From the NCBI GenBank assembly GCA_038521625.1, contig JBCBKP010000001.1, forward strand, positions 62,001 to 126,000: a DNA stretch of 64,000 nt, read 5' to 3'. Shown one piece after another: positions 35,102 through 46,068 of this stretch. The translations under genes and the position numbers were made by a program. The notes beneath the pieces were generated by a model. The model made no database searches and was not told the DNA's origin. It saw only the letters and a list, made by a program, of their open reading frames with translations. This DNA is from JBCBKP01 sp038521625 (GTDB lineage: Bacteria; Planctomycetota; Phycisphaerae; Phycisphaerales; UBA1924). How positions within the stretch are numbered: position 1 is the first letter of the stretch; each line of letters begins with the position of its first letter.

Positions 35102-38100
35102 TCACGGCCCCGAGATCAGCTCGCACAGGCCCCGGCACCCGCGGGCGTCCCGATCGAACCGGCCCGCCATCATCCCGCGCGCCGCCGTCTCGATCGTCCC
35201 GACAGTCTTCTCCGATTTCTCCCGCAGACGATCCAGCGACACCCGCCCGACCTCGCCGGTCGCGAGCAGCCAGTACTCCGCCTCACCCGACACCTCGCCC
35301 TCGAAGTACGCGTCCAGCGCGATCCGGTAGATCCCCAGCTGCAGGTCCGCCGAAGCGCTCGGCGAGACGTACTTCTTCGACGGCGCGCCCGTCTTGTAGT
35401 CGATCAGCCGCACGCCGCCCTCGATCCGGTCCAGCCGGTCGAACTTCGCCACCAGCGTGTGACGCACCCCGTCCACCTCCAGCGGGACCTCCAGACGCCG
35501 CTCGATCTCGAGGATCTCGTCGTCCGCGTCGTGGAACCGCTCCAGATAGACCCGCAGCTGCGCCCCGACCTGCGCGAGCTGCTGACCAACCTCGGCCTCG
35601 CTCAGGCCCGCCCCGGCCAGCTCGCCCAGCGCCAGCGAACGCCCGAGCGCGAGCAGGTCCTCGCCGGACGGCGCCGCCCCGCCCTCGGCGTCCGCGAGCC
35701 GCTGGCGGAGCAGGAACGCCTCGATCGCCCCGTGCACCACCTTGCCGACCACCAGCGACGCCCCGCGCGCCTCCTCGATGCCGTACACGTGCCGCGCGTA
35801 ATAACAACGCGGGCACGCCGTGTACAGGTCAACGTGCGAGAAGCTCAGACGCAGCGGCGCCTCCAGCGGACGCGTGTACGGGTCGCCCTCCTCCTCGCCG
35901 CGCTCGCGCAGCCGCGACGCGATCGCCCGCCCGCGCTCGTCCCCCAGCCAGCCGGGCAGCTCGTCCCCGCGCGCCCCCCGCGCCGCCGCCGCGATGTCCA
36001 GCGTCGCCCGCTCGATCGAACGACGCGCCGCGCCAAGCTCAGCCTCGCCCGCCGATGGATCGTCCAGCAGGTCCATCGCCTCGGCCGCACGCCGCCGCGC
36101 ATCACGCCGGATCGCCGCCGCCCGGTCCGCCCGCGTCACCACGTCCAGCTCGCCGAGCCCGTCGCCGCCGCGACCGGCGACGTAGACGCCCCGCTCCGAC
36201 GCGTGATCCAGCACCTCCGACGCCGTCCGCACGCGATCCAGCGTCCCGTCGTCCCGCGCCTCGACGAAGTAGTTCACGCCCGAGCTCTTCGCCCCCGGCA
36301 ACTTGCCCAGCAGCACCAGCCGACGCTCGGCGCGCGTGCACGCGACGTAGAACAGCCGCCGCTCCTCGTCCTCGGTCACCGCCCGCGCCCCGCGCTCGTC
36401 CCGCCCGCCATCCGGATCCAACCAGCCGGGCACGATCTCGTCCTCGCCCCGCCCCTGCAGGTCCGGGTAGCCCTTGTAGCCATAGAGCGCCTCGATCCGC
36501 GGCAAGAACACCGTGTCGAATTCCAGCCCCTTCGAGCTGTGCGCCGTCAGCAGACGCACACCGCCGCCCTGCTCGCCCTCGTCCGCGAGCCCCTCCAGGA
36601 AGTCCCCCTCCAGCGACCGCGACGCGAACCCCTTCTCCTCGCCCTCCAGATCCTCGTGGTACCGCAGGAACTCCGCCGCCCCGCCCGGCGGCTCGAGCCG
36701 CGCCTGGCGCTCGCGCGCGAACGCGAGCATCGACATCAGCGCCGTCACGCGCCGCGCCCGCGCCCGCCGGTCGAGCGCCTCGGCGTGCGCCAGATCGCAC
36801 GCCCGGACAACGAGCCCGATCAGCTCGTCCGCACGCTTCGTCGCCGCCGCCGGGCGCAGCACGCCCAGCAGCGCCCCGAACCGCTCGCCCCGCGCCCGCA
36901 GCCCCTCGTCGCGCGCCATCCGCTCCAGCGCGAAGTCCGCGACCGAGCCGTCACCGGGCAGCGCCCGCGCGCCCTCCTCGCCGTGGCGGAGCGCCCGACG
37001 CGCCGCGTCGTACGACGCCTCGATCTCGCCCGCCTCGCCCGCGTTCAGACCCACCGGCGGGCGGCGCAGCACGCGCGACCACGCGTGCCTGTCCATCGGG
37101 CTCGCGAGCGCCCCGAGCCACGCGAACACGTCGCGGACACTGTCCTCCTCGTGCGCCGCCGGCGGCCGACCGCAACGCGTCGGGATCCCCTGCAGACGCA
37201 GCGCCGCGTCGAGCTGGTGCATGTACTTCGTCTTGCGCACGATCACCGCGATCCGCGAGAGCTCCAGCCCTGGATCCTCCAGCATCTGCTCGTGGATCAT
37301 CGCCGCGATCACCACCCCCGCCTCGTCGTAGCGGACGTCCACACCCTCGCAACCCGCTCCCTTCGCGGCGATCTCGGCGCCCCGCACCGGGTCCGCCTCG
37401 ATCGTCTTGTCCGCCCGGAACCGCTCGTGCGCCCGCCCGATGATCGGCGCCGCCAGCTCCAGCACCCGCGGCGCGCTGCGGTAGTTCGTCTCCAGCGAGA
37501 CCACCCGCACCCCGTTGTGCTCGCCCCACCGGCGCTCGAACCGCTCGAACGCCCGGTCGTCCGCGCCGCGGAACCCGTAGATCGACTGGTCGTCGTCGCC
37601 CACGACCGTCAGCTGCGCCCCCAGACGCTCCGGCGGGACCAACGCCGCCAGCAGCCCGATCTGCGCCCGGTTCACGTCCTGGAACTCATCGACGAGCACG
37701 TGCCGGTGGTCGGTGTGCGCCATCGCCCGCGCCCGGGGCGCGTCCCGGAGCAGTTCCGTCGCCATCGCGATCTGGTCGTCGAAGTCGATCCAGCCGCGCT
37801 CGCGCCGGGCCTCGCTCGCCAGGTGCCACAGCCGGCAGACCTCCAGCAGCCGGCGGGCTTCCTCACGCGCCGCCGCGGTCTCCTCCGTGTCCTCGGCGTG
37901 CTCCAGCTCCTCCAGCCGCGCCGAGACCCGACGGTGCGCTCCGTCCGGCGTCAACGCCGCGCAGAACATCGCCCGGATCGTCCGCTCCGCCGAGTCGATC
38001 GCGCTCTCGATCCCGAGCGCCGCGGCGTGGGCGAACAGCCCGTGCTCCTGGACGATCTGGCGGTTCAGCCGCTTCCGCTGCGCGCTGTCCAGCAGCTGCG

Positions 38101-38428
38101 GCGAGGGCGGCAGCCCCGCCTCGTCGCCGAAGCGTCGCAGCAGCGTCGCCCCGAACGCGTTGAAGGTGCACGCCGTCAGTGCGCTGGCGTCCTTCAGCCC
38201 CATCAGCCCGGTCAGGCGTTCGCGCATCTCCTCGGCCGCCTTGGTCGTGAAGGTCAGCGCGAGGATCCGGGCCGGGTCGACGCCCCGGTCGCGGACCAGG
38301 TGGGCGACGCGGCGCGTCAGGACGCGCGTCTTGCCCGTGCCCGGACCGGCCAGGACCGCCAGCGGCCCGCCGTCGTGCGTCACGGCCTCGCGCTGGGCTT
38401 GGTTCAGGCCCTCGAGGTGGGTGGTCAC
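35102..38428 (-). CDS. UvrD/Rep-type helicase with C-terminal RecB-like nuclease domain
   Basis: 1,108 residues; ATP-driven 3'-5' DNA translocase with a fused nuclease, probably for double-strand break repair. Motifs: AGPGTGKTR (27-35), FTTKAA, VDEFQDVNRAQ, GDDDQSIYGFRGAD, LETNYRS, TAHSSKGLEFDTVFL and FYVACTRAERRL. The C-terminal PD-(D/E)xK domain has FDRLDRIEGGVRLIDYKTG. Cys pairs in YTACPRCYY and GCRGLCELI flank the nuclease and could hold an iron-sulfur cluster, as in AddB/Cas4-type enzymes (inference). ATG 38428. It probably acts alone: no AddB or RecC partner adjoins. Confidence 0.92.
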   Translation of the reverse strand: MTTHLEGLNQAQREAVTHDGGPLAVLAGPGTGKTRVLTRRVAHLVRDRGVDPARILALTFTTKAAEEMRERLTGLMGLKDASALTACTFNAFGATLLRRFGDEAGLPPSPQLLDSAQRKRLNRQIVQEHGLFAHAAALGIESAIDSAERTIRAMFCAALTPDGAHRRVSARLEELEHAEDTEETAAAREEARRLLEVCRLWHLASEARRERGWIDFDDQIAMATELLRDAPRARAMAHTDHRHVLVDEFQDVNRAQIGLLAALVPPERLGAQLTVVGDDDQSIYGFRGADDRAFERFERRWGEHNGVRVVSLETNYRSAPRVLELAAPIIGRAHERFRADKTIEADPVRGAEIAAKGAGCEGVDVRYDEAGVVIAAMIHEQMLEDPGLELSRIAVIVRKTKYMHQLDAALRLQGIPTRCGRPPAAHEEDSVRDVFAWLGALASPMDRHAWSRVLRRPPVGLNAGEAGEIEASYDAARRALRHGEEGARALPGDGSVADFALERMARDEGLRARGERFGALLGVLRPAAATKRADELIGLVVRACDLAHAEALDRRARARRVTALMSMLAFARERQARLEPPGGAAEFLRYHEDLEGEEKGFASRSLEGDFLEGLADEGEQGGGVRLLTAHSSKGLEFDTVFLPRIEALYGYKGYPDLQGRGEDEIVPGWLDPDGGRDERGARAVTEDEERRLFYVACTRAERRLVLLGKLPGAKSSGVNYFVEARDDGTLDRVRTASEVLDHASERGVYVAGRGGDGLGELDVVTRADRAAAIRRDARRRAAEAMDLLDDPSAGEAELGAARRSIERATLDIAAAARGARGDELPGWLGDERGRAIASRLRERGEEEGDPYTRPLEAPLRLSFSHVDLYTACPRCYYARHVYGIEEARGASLVVGKVVHGAIEAFLLRQRLADAEGGAAPSGEDLLALGRSLALGELAGAGLSEAEVGQQLAQVGAQLRVYLERFHDADDEILEIERRLEVPLEVDGVRHTLVAKFDRLDRIEGGVRLIDYKTGAPSKKYVSPSASADLQLGIYRIALDAYFEGEVSGEAEYWLLATGEVGRVSLDRLREKSEKTVGTIETAARGMMAGRFDRDARGCRGLCELISGP

Positions 38429-38561
38429 GGGTGGAGCGTAGCGATCGATTCACCGAAGGCCGGCGGCGACGGCCCGCGAATCTGCGCCCGCGTCCGGTTC
38501 TTCGCGGCTTCGCGTTCGTGTGATCGGGGGTCGCTCCCTCGCGGTCGCGGCTTGCTTGGAA

Positions 38562-38617
38562 CACAGGCGAGACGCCTGTGCCACGGGTCTGTTGTGATGA
38601 CGGGCAAGACGTCCGTC
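38562..38617. repeat. Pair of short interspersed palindromes
   Basis: 38562-38580 is the perfect palindrome CACAGGCGAGACGCCTGTG; 38599-38617 is the related GACGGGCAAGACGTCCGTC. Elements of this form (xACxGGCxAGACGxCxGTxCCAC) recur in planctomycete genomes in my experience. They lie in the 414-nt gap between the helicase start and the next gene. The rest of that gap (38429-38561) shows no feature. Confidence 0.6.
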
Positions 38618-38640
38618 CCAGTGGCCCCTGTTCCACAGCG

Positions 38641-38845
38641 GCGGAGGCCGCGAGCGAGCGTTCGAGTTCAGGCTTCGATCAGGCCCGCCGGGTTCAGCCC
38701 GGCGCGGCCGTACGAGAGCGAACGAGCGGCGGAGGCCGCGAGCGAGCGTTCGAGTTCAGGCTCCGATCAGGCCCGCCGGGTTCAGCCCGGCGCGGCCGTA
38801 CGAGAGCGAACGAGCGGCGGAGGCCGCGAGTGAGCGCTCAAACTA
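38641..38845. repeat. 88-bp tandem repeat (2.3 units)
   Basis: Units start at 38641, 38729 and 38817 (exact 88-bp period). Units 1 and 2 differ at one base (GGCTTCGATC / GGCTCCGATC); unit 3 is cut after about 28 bp, at the stop codon of the toroid protein gene. Each full unit contains the hairpin CGCCGGGTTCAGCCCGGCG. Confidence 0.88.
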
Positions 38846-40024
38846 GTTCACCGCGTGCTGCAGCGCGATCAGGCAGTAGGCGGTGATCAGCACGTCGTTG
38901 TTCTCGAGCCAGCGGTCGGAGCGCACGCGGAAGCTGCCGTCGGGCTCTTGCAGGTCGGCGAGCGTGTCGATCAGGTCGGCCGCCCAGGCGCGGTCGCCGG
39001 CGCTGGTCTCGAGGGTGTTGACGCCGAAGGCGTCGAGGGCGCGGGCGAAACTCAGGACGTAGTAGTAGTAGCCGTCGTCGCCGAGGCCGGGGTTCTCGGT
39101 GAGGTCGTAGTTGTCGGTGATCCAGCCGAGCGCCGCGGTGACGCGGATGTCGTCGGGCGCGAGGTCGGCGAAGATCAGGCTCTTGAAGCCGGCGTAGGTA
39201 ATCGAGCCGTAGGCGCGGAGGCGCGAGGCGCGGGTGCCGTCGCTGAGCGTCTCGACGATCTCGCCCGCCTGGGACTGGCCGGCGAAGGCGTCGACCGACT
39301 GGGCGTTGGGGACGGTGGCGTAGATGAAGCCGCCCTGGCGGCTGCCGCGGGCGTAGCCGCGCGGGTTGACGCGTTCGTCCATCTGCGTGCGCTCGAGGAA
39401 GACGAGTGCCTTCTGGATGGCGGGGTCTTCGGATGAGACGCCGGCGTCGTGCAGGGCCTGCATGAAGAACTGCATGTTGGACATGTCGGGTCGGCCGTTG
39501 TTGCCGTAGCCGACGCCGCCGTAGAACGGGTGGTCCTCGTCGACGGGCTCGTTGAAGGTGGGGGCCTCGGGGCTGGGGTTTCGCGTCGGGTCGAAGGCGC
39601 CCCACTGGACGGAGCGGAGCAGCACGACGCCGGATTGGATGGCGTCCGCGGCGTCGGGCGTGGGGACGTGGCTGAGGGCGCTGACGCAGATGGCGGTGTT
39701 GTACGTGGGCAGGATGCCGTCGTGGATGCCGCCGTCGAGCTTTTTGAAGCCGAGGATGTAGTCGATGCCGCGTGCGACGTCGTCGTCGGTGTGGTCGATG
39801 CGTGGGTCGAGCAGCATGCCGTTCAGAACCAGCCCGCTGATGGCGGGGAGGTTCGGTCCCTGCGGGTTGTGGGCCCAGCCGCCGGTGGCGTGGTCCTGGG
39901 CGCCGCGGAGGAACCCGATCGCGCGGTCGATGGTGGCGCGGCCGCGGTTGTAGGTCTCGGCGTCGAGCGGTTGGGCGAGGCCGGTCTGCGTGAGGGCGGC
40001 GAGGGCGGTGATGAGCGTGCGCAT
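38843..40024 (-). CDS. Secreted alpha/alpha-toroid protein (prenyltransferase/squalene-cyclase-like)
   Basis: 393 residues with a signal peptide (MRTLITALAALTQTGLAQ). The body has the repeating helical pairs of terpenoid-cyclase toroids with Gly-aromatic turn motifs: DHATGGWAHNPQG, KKLDGGIHDG, SRQGGFIYAT and LQEPDGSFRVR. No DxDD or DxD catalytic motif is obvious, so enzyme activity is uncertain; many planctomycetes export such proteins with unknown role. The stop codon lies in the third unit of the 88-bp repeat. ATG 40024 gives a clean signal peptide. Confidence 0.78.
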   Translation of the reverse strand: MRTLITALAALTQTGLAQPLDAETYNRGRATIDRAIGFLRGAQDHATGGWAHNPQGPNLPAISGLVLNGMLLDPRIDHTDDDVARGIDYILGFKKLDGGIHDGILPTYNTAICVSALSHVPTPDAADAIQSGVVLLRSVQWGAFDPTRNPSPEAPTFNEPVDEDHPFYGGVGYGNNGRPDMSNMQFFMQALHDAGVSSEDPAIQKALVFLERTQMDERVNPRGYARGSRQGGFIYATVPNAQSVDAFAGQSQAGEIVETLSDGTRASRLRAYGSITYAGFKSLIFADLAPDDIRVTAALGWITDNYDLTENPGLGDDGYYYYVLSFARALDAFGVNTLETSAGDRAWAADLIDTLADLQEPDGSFRVRSDRWLENNDVLITAYCLIALQHAVN

Positions 40025-40063
40025 GCCCGAGCCTACGGCGGGGCGGGCGGTGCGGATGCGGGC

Positions 40064-40747
40064 CTAGGCACGCAATCGCACCGCCGCGGCGACCGCGGCG
40101 GTTTCGATGCGCATGACGTGCGGTCCGAGGTGCGTCGGGACGGCGCCGGCGTCGCGGCAGGCGTCGAGCTCGGCGTCGGTAAGGCCGCCCTCGGGGCCGA
40201 GCAGCACCTGGACCTGTCCGGAGAGTTCGGTCGGGGCTGCGTCGCCCCCGGCATCGGCGAGCAGGCGCCGCTCGTGGGGCCGTGCGAGGAGGTCGGCGAG
40301 GGCGAGGGGCTCGAGGATCTCGAGGCGGTGTGCGCGGCCGCACTGCTTCATGGCCTCGTCGGCGATGCGGTGCAGGCGGTCGAGCTTGTTCTGGCGCGGC
40401 TCGACGACGGAGCGTTCGGTCTGGAGCGGTCGCCAAGCCGCGGCGCCGCACTGGCTGAGCTGGTCGATCATCTGGGCGAGCCGGTCGCCCTTGGGCGCCG
40501 GGCAGGCGATCTCGATCGCGGGGTCGGGCGTCGGCTCGATCGAGAACGCGACGAGGATCGCGCCCTGCCCCTCGAGCTCGGCGGTGGCACGCCAGCCGGC
40601 GCCATCAAGGAGCTCGATCGGATCGCCGTCGGCGAGGCGTTTGACGCGGCGGGCGTGGCGGGCCTCGGTCTCGGAGAGGGCGATGCGGTCGCCGACCTGC
40701 CGATCGCGAGCGCCGGGTTCGTTGATGATCGATCGGTGGATACCCAT
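40064..40747 (-). CDS. rsmE: 16S rRNA m3U1498 methyltransferase
   Basis: 227 residues, SPOUT fold. The N-terminal part has EARHARRVKRLADGDPIELLDG. The cofactor-binding knot is VLLGPEGGLTDAEL, then LGPHVMRIETAAVAA, matching the family's LGxxILRxETA with Met for Leu. Methylates U1498 of 16S rRNA in the assembled small subunit. Spacing to the toroid gene is 39 nt, so the two could be cotranscribed. Confidence 0.92.
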   Translation of the reverse strand: MGIHRSIINEPGARDRQVGDRIALSETEARHARRVKRLADGDPIELLDGAGWRATAELEGQGAILVAFSIEPTPDPAIEIACPAPKGDRLAQMIDQLSQCGAAAWRPLQTERSVVEPRQNKLDRLHRIADEAMKQCGRAHRLEILEPLALADLLARPHERRLLADAGGDAAPTELSGQVQVLLGPEGGLTDAELDACRDAGAVPTHLGPHVMRIETAAVAAAVRLRA

Positions 40748-40856
40748 TGTGGGTGGGGGTTTAGGGCCTGGATCGGGCGGTTCGGATCATGCGGATCGTG
40801 CGGATCCGCCGACCTTACTGCAGTCGGTCGGCATTTGACTCGATGTGGGGCTCGCG

Positions 40857-42245
40857 ATGAGCGGCACCTTCCCGGATCTGGACAAGTGGCAGGAGGAGGC
40901 CGAGTCGCTCGGTGCGCAGGTCGACGAGCTGCTCGGGAATCTCTCCTCGCTCTGCCAGCGGCTCGTCGAGGGCGAGGGCGAGACCGAGGGCAGCGGAGAG
41001 GCCGGGATCGAGGCCGGCGCCGCGATCGGCGACGAGGGCGAGGTCGCCGCGAAGGCGTCGGCGGAATCCGAGGCCTCCGGGGAGCCGTCGAGGATCGATG
41101 CGATCCCCGATCCGCCGACCGATCCGCTCACCGACCAGCCGACCGAGTCGGCGTCGGAGGAAGCGCCGGATGACTCGGCGGACGACGCGGCGGACGGAGC
41201 CGGTGACGCCGAGGCGAGCGAATCGAGCGGAGAAGACGCGGCCCCGGCCGTCGAGGCCGAGTCGGCTGCGCCGGCCGAGGGGGCCGCTGAGGATGCGCCG
41301 GCGGCAACGGACCCGGAGACCTCGCCGGAGGAATCGAAGGTCGACGCGGAGCTGGACGATCTCGATCGTGAGCTGGCGGCGCTCGATGAGGGAGAGCTCG
41401 GCGACGATCAGGGCCAGGTCGAAGCGACCGCGGACATCAGCCTCGATCCGGCGGACGAGCTCGAGACGGACGTGGCCGACGACGAGCTCGCGGAGCTCGA
41501 CGAGGCGTTGGCGGCGCCCGGGTCGGACCCGACGGGCGTGGCCGACGAGCTGGAGCGTGAGTTCGGCGGTGAGGCCGAGAGCGAGATCGCGGCCGATCTC
41601 GACGGGGCGGGGGAGCTCGACGATGCGCCGGGGGGCGACGCGCCCGAGCCGTCGTCGTCGGTCCCGCCGCCGCCCGCCGACGAGGATCCCCAGCTGGACC
41701 CGGTGCCGACGCTGGATTCGTTCGGCGGGCCGCAGCTCGAGGCGGAGGCCGCGGATCGCTCGAAGCAGCTCGACGCGGTGCCGTCGAGCGTCGGCTTCGA
41801 TTTCGCGGCCTGGTGCAGCGAGACCTCCGACGAGTTCCGGGAGCGCGTGCGGGAGAAGCTGCCGCCGCGCCCGGAGGCGGACTGGTCGGGCCGGTTCGGC
41901 TGGCTGCGGACGCTGCTGGCATGGTTCGGCTGGTTCACCCCGCCGGTCGCGACGGTCGGCGGTTCGATCACGTACCGCGAGTCGAAGAAGCTCACTCTGT
42001 GGTCGCTGGCGCGGCTGGACCCGGTGGTCGCGCGGCTGATCAACACGGCGTACCGGCCGATCAACGCGCAGCCCGCGCAGGTGCGATCGGCGCTCGGCTG
42101 GATCGGGCTCTACACGCTGTTCATCGCGATGTGCGTGTGGATGTTCGTGCTGTTCTTCCGGGCGCCGAACGTGCCGGAGGTCGACGGCGGCGTGTTCCTG
42201 AACAGCGGCGAGCCGGGCGTGCAGCAGGTCTCCGCCGGCGAGTGA
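40857..42245 (+). CDS. Acidic membrane-anchored hypothetical protein
   Basis: 462 residues. A short N-terminal coiled segment (LDKWQEEAESLGAQVDELLG) is followed by about 270 very acidic Asp/Glu/Ala/Ser residues without secondary structure. The C-terminal part is conserved-looking: FDFAAWCSETSDEFRERV, SGRFGWLRTLLAWFGWF and one clear membrane helix (LYTLFIAMCVWMFVLFF) near the end. Topology: a cytosolic disordered arm on a C-terminal anchor. ATG 40857; GTG 40845 is possible. No family recognised. Convergent with the small gene at 42322. Confidence 0.6.
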   Translation: MSGTFPDLDKWQEEAESLGAQVDELLGNLSSLCQRLVEGEGETEGSGEAGIEAGAAIGDEGEVAAKASAESEASGEPSRIDAIPDPPTDPLTDQPTESASEEAPDDSADDAADGAGDAEASESSGEDAAPAVEAESAAPAEGAAEDAPAATDPETSPEESKVDAELDDLDRELAALDEGELGDDQGQVEATADISLDPADELETDVADDELAELDEALAAPGSDPTGVADELEREFGGEAESEIAADLDGAGELDDAPGGDAPEPSSSVPPPPADEDPQLDPVPTLDSFGGPQLEAEAADRSKQLDAVPSSVGFDFAAWCSETSDEFRERVREKLPPRPEADWSGRFGWLRTLLAWFGWFTPPVATVGGSITYRESKKLTLWSLARLDPVVARLINTAYRPINAQPAQVRSALGWIGLYTLFIAMCVWMFVLFFRAPNVPEVDGGVFLNSGEPGVQQVSAGE

Positions 42246-42321
42246 TCTCGTTCGTTCGAAATGCCGGACGCGATCGTTGGATCGCGGCCGGCGGGGCTCG
42301 TCCGGTGCGGGGCCGTCTGCC

Positions 42322-42531
42322 TTAGTAGTCGTCGTTGCTGACGCCGACGCCGGAGGCCGAGGCCGCGGCGAAGGCTTCCGCCGAGAACGAGAACGAGTCG
42401 TTCTCTCGGACGACGGGCTGCGCCGCCGGCGGCTGGTTGTCGGTCTCGAGTGACCGGTTCTGGTTGGCCGGCTGGGGGGCGGCGGCCTGGATGGCGTTGG
42501 CCCCGGCGTTGATCGAAGCGATCCCTGGCAT
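42322..42531 (-). CDS. Small hypothetical protein
   Basis: 69 residues. ATG 42531 has GAAGGGAG about 8 nt upstream. Begins MPGIASINAGANAIQAA, then a polar Asn/Gln/Pro part, a Phe/Ser/Ala stretch (DSFSFSAEAFAAASASG) and ends SNDDY. It resembles short flagellin-N-terminus-like or secreted peptides only superficially. No family recognised. Confidence 0.45.
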   Translation of the reverse strand: MPGIASINAGANAIQAAAPQPANQNRSLETDNQPPAAQPVVRENDSFSFSAEAFAAASASGVGVSNDDY

Positions 42532-42753
42532 GCGTGATCTCCCTTCACGGAACGGCTGGATCGGGCCATGCCGCACGCCGACGCGGCGTGGGGCATAGCC
42601 GATCCCCGAGGGAGAACGGTCGCGGGTGGGGCGTCGATTCCGGTGCGGCGCGTTCGAGAGCAGATCCTGAGCGGGCTGCGAGCTTCGTTCCGAGCGCGTG
42701 CGGGATCCCCCGGATTCGGAACGGTCCGCCCGGATCTCGGACTCAAGTCGGAC

Positions 42754-44220
<1,467 letters not shown>

Positions 44221-44424
44221 CTGGCGCGTTCCTCGGGTCTCGGAGTCTGGGCGGAGATCGTAGATGGCTCCCGGGAACGCGGGGCGGGGCAAAGAGTTCG
44301 CCGGTTTCCCGAACTACGATCTCGGCGGGCGGGTCTCGCCCATGCGACCGGGGAACGGGCTGCGACAGCGCCCGCGGCGGGACCCATCCGGGGTCGCAGT
44401 CGTCGCCGGTCGCGGGGGAACCAC

Positions 44425-46068
44425 ATGAGCATGCTGATCCTGCTGGCCGGTCTCGTCATCGCGGCGACCATCCTCGGCTACGCGATGAAGGCGCCGGAGA
44501 AGGTCCGGACGGCCGCGATCGCAACCTCGCTGGTCGCGGGTCTGCTGATCGTGTTCGGCTCGGCGGCGCTGGGCTCGGTGCGGTTCGTGGGCGCGAGCCA
44601 GATCGGCATCGTCACCAAGAACGCGCTGGGGCCGAAGCTCGCGGGCGGCAAGATCATCGCGACCGAGGGGGAGATGGGCGTGCAGGCGGAGGTCCTGAGC
44701 CCGGGCTGGCACTTCTGGTACTGGCCGGTGCTGTACGACGTGCGGACCGAGCCCTTGATCGAGATCCCCGAGGGCAAGGTCGGGCTGGTCGAGGCGCGCG
44801 ACGGTGCGCCGCTGGGCCAGGGGCAGCTGTTCGCGCCCGAGGAGACGTCGGCCGAGTTCAAGAAGATGGTCGAGGACGCGGGGTACTTCCTGGGCGGCGC
44901 GGGGCGGAAGGGGCCGCAGTCCAACGTTCTGACGCCGGGCCGGTACCGCCTGAACACGCAGCTCTTCGAGGTGACGCTCGTCGACCGGATCGACGTCCCG
45001 CAGGCGTTCGTCGGCGTGGTCAAGTCGAACGTGGGCGGCGAGCCCTCGGTCGAGGTGCGCGCGACCGACAGCGAGGACCCGGTGGTCCTGGCGGGCCCCA
45101 ACGAGAAGGGCATCCGCGCGCAGCCGCTGCCCGAGGGCCCGCACCCCCTGAGCCCGAGCGCGTTCGAGGTGACGATGGTCTCGACCGCGAAGCGCGTGAT
45201 CCGCTTCACCGAGGACCGCCAGCTGGCGAACGACGCGACCGAGGAGGAGCAGCCGATCGAGGTGCGCACGAGCGACGGCTTCACGTTCCCGGTCGACGTA
45301 CGCGTCGTTTACCGCATCGACCCGGCGAACGCGCCGATCGTGATCCGCGAGCTCAAGGACGACGAGAAGAACCTGCTCGACAACCTCAACTCCGCGATCC
45401 GCGCGATCTTCCGGAACAACGCCGAGAGCGTGAAGGCGCTCGACTACGTCAACCAGCGCAGCCAGCAGGAGCAGCAGTCGCTCGAGATGCTCCGGATCGC
45501 GATGCGCTCGGTCGGCGTGACCGTCGACGCGGTGTACATCGGCGACGTCGGCAACGAGCAGACGCTCGGCGACCTGCTGAAGACCCAGACCGACCGCGAG
45601 ATCGCGCGACAGGAGCTGGAGACCTTCCGCCAGCAGCAGCTCGCCGCGGAGCAGCAGAAGGAGCTGGAGCGGACGCGCCAGGAGGCCCAGGAAGAGCGGC
45701 GCCTCGCGACCGCGAGCTACGAGGTGCAGATCGCCGAGCAGGCCCAGCAGCGCCGGATCATCGAGGCGCAGGCGACGGCCGAGGCGATCAAGATCGAGGC
45801 GGCGGCGCAGGCGGACGCGTACCGGCTGATCGCGACGCAGGTCGGCCCGGGCAACGCGGCTCTGCTAGAACTGCTGCGGATCGTCGGCGAGCGCGGGATC
45901 GAGATCACGCCCCGCGTGATGGTCGCGGGCGGCGGCGCGGCCGCGCCGGGCGGCGTGCCGGGCTCGCCCGAGACGGTGGCGCTGATCGGGACGATGCTGG
46001 ACAGCATGCTGAGCCGGCAGGAGCCGGGTGAGGCTGGCGTCCCGGCACGCGCGGCCAACCAGGAGTGA
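44425..46068 (+). CDS. SPFH/band-7 (flotillin-like) membrane protein
   Basis: 547 residues. Two N-terminal membrane segments (about 2-18 and 33-52), an SPFH domain split by an insertion (GASQIGIVTKNALGPKL... RVVYRIDPANAPIVIREL), then a long Gln/Glu/Arg coiled coil (EIARQELETFRQQQLAAEQQ) and a Gly/Ala-rich end. Forms large oligomers that organise membrane regions. ATG 44425 with GGGGGA upstream; the frame is open for 1.8 kb before this only as a mirror of asnS. The stop overlaps the next gene's GTG by 4 nt, so they form an operon. Confidence 0.85.
   Translation: MSMLILLAGLVIAATILGYAMKAPEKVRTAAIATSLVAGLLIVFGSAALGSVRFVGASQIGIVTKNALGPKLAGGKIIATEGEMGVQAEVLSPGWHFWYWPVLYDVRTEPLIEIPEGKVGLVEARDGAPLGQGQLFAPEETSAEFKKMVEDAGYFLGGAGRKGPQSNVLTPGRYRLNTQLFEVTLVDRIDVPQAFVGVVKSNVGGEPSVEVRATDSEDPVVLAGPNEKGIRAQPLPEGPHPLSPSAFEVTMVSTAKRVIRFTEDRQLANDATEEEQPIEVRTSDGFTFPVDVRVVYRIDPANAPIVIRELKDDEKNLLDNLNSAIRAIFRNNAESVKALDYVNQRSQQEQQSLEMLRIAMRSVGVTVDAVYIGDVGNEQTLGDLLKTQTDREIARQELETFRQQQLAAEQQKELERTRQEAQEERRLATASYEVQIAEQAQQRRIIEAQATAEAIKIEAAAQADAYRLIATQVGPGNAALLELLRIVGERGIEITPRVMVAGGGAAAPGGVPGSPETVALIGTMLDSMLSRQEPGEAGVPARAANQE

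Noticed and set aside
32197..37443. Open frame of 1,748 codons on the plus strand opposite the M16 and helicase genes
   Set aside because: Arg/His/Pro-rich translation without any domain; the opposite strand holds clear M16 and UvrD motifs.
42532..42753. Hairpin CACGCCG-ACG-CGGCGTG at about 42568-42590 as a terminator
   Set aside because: No T tract, and it lies upstream of a start codon rather than after a gene.
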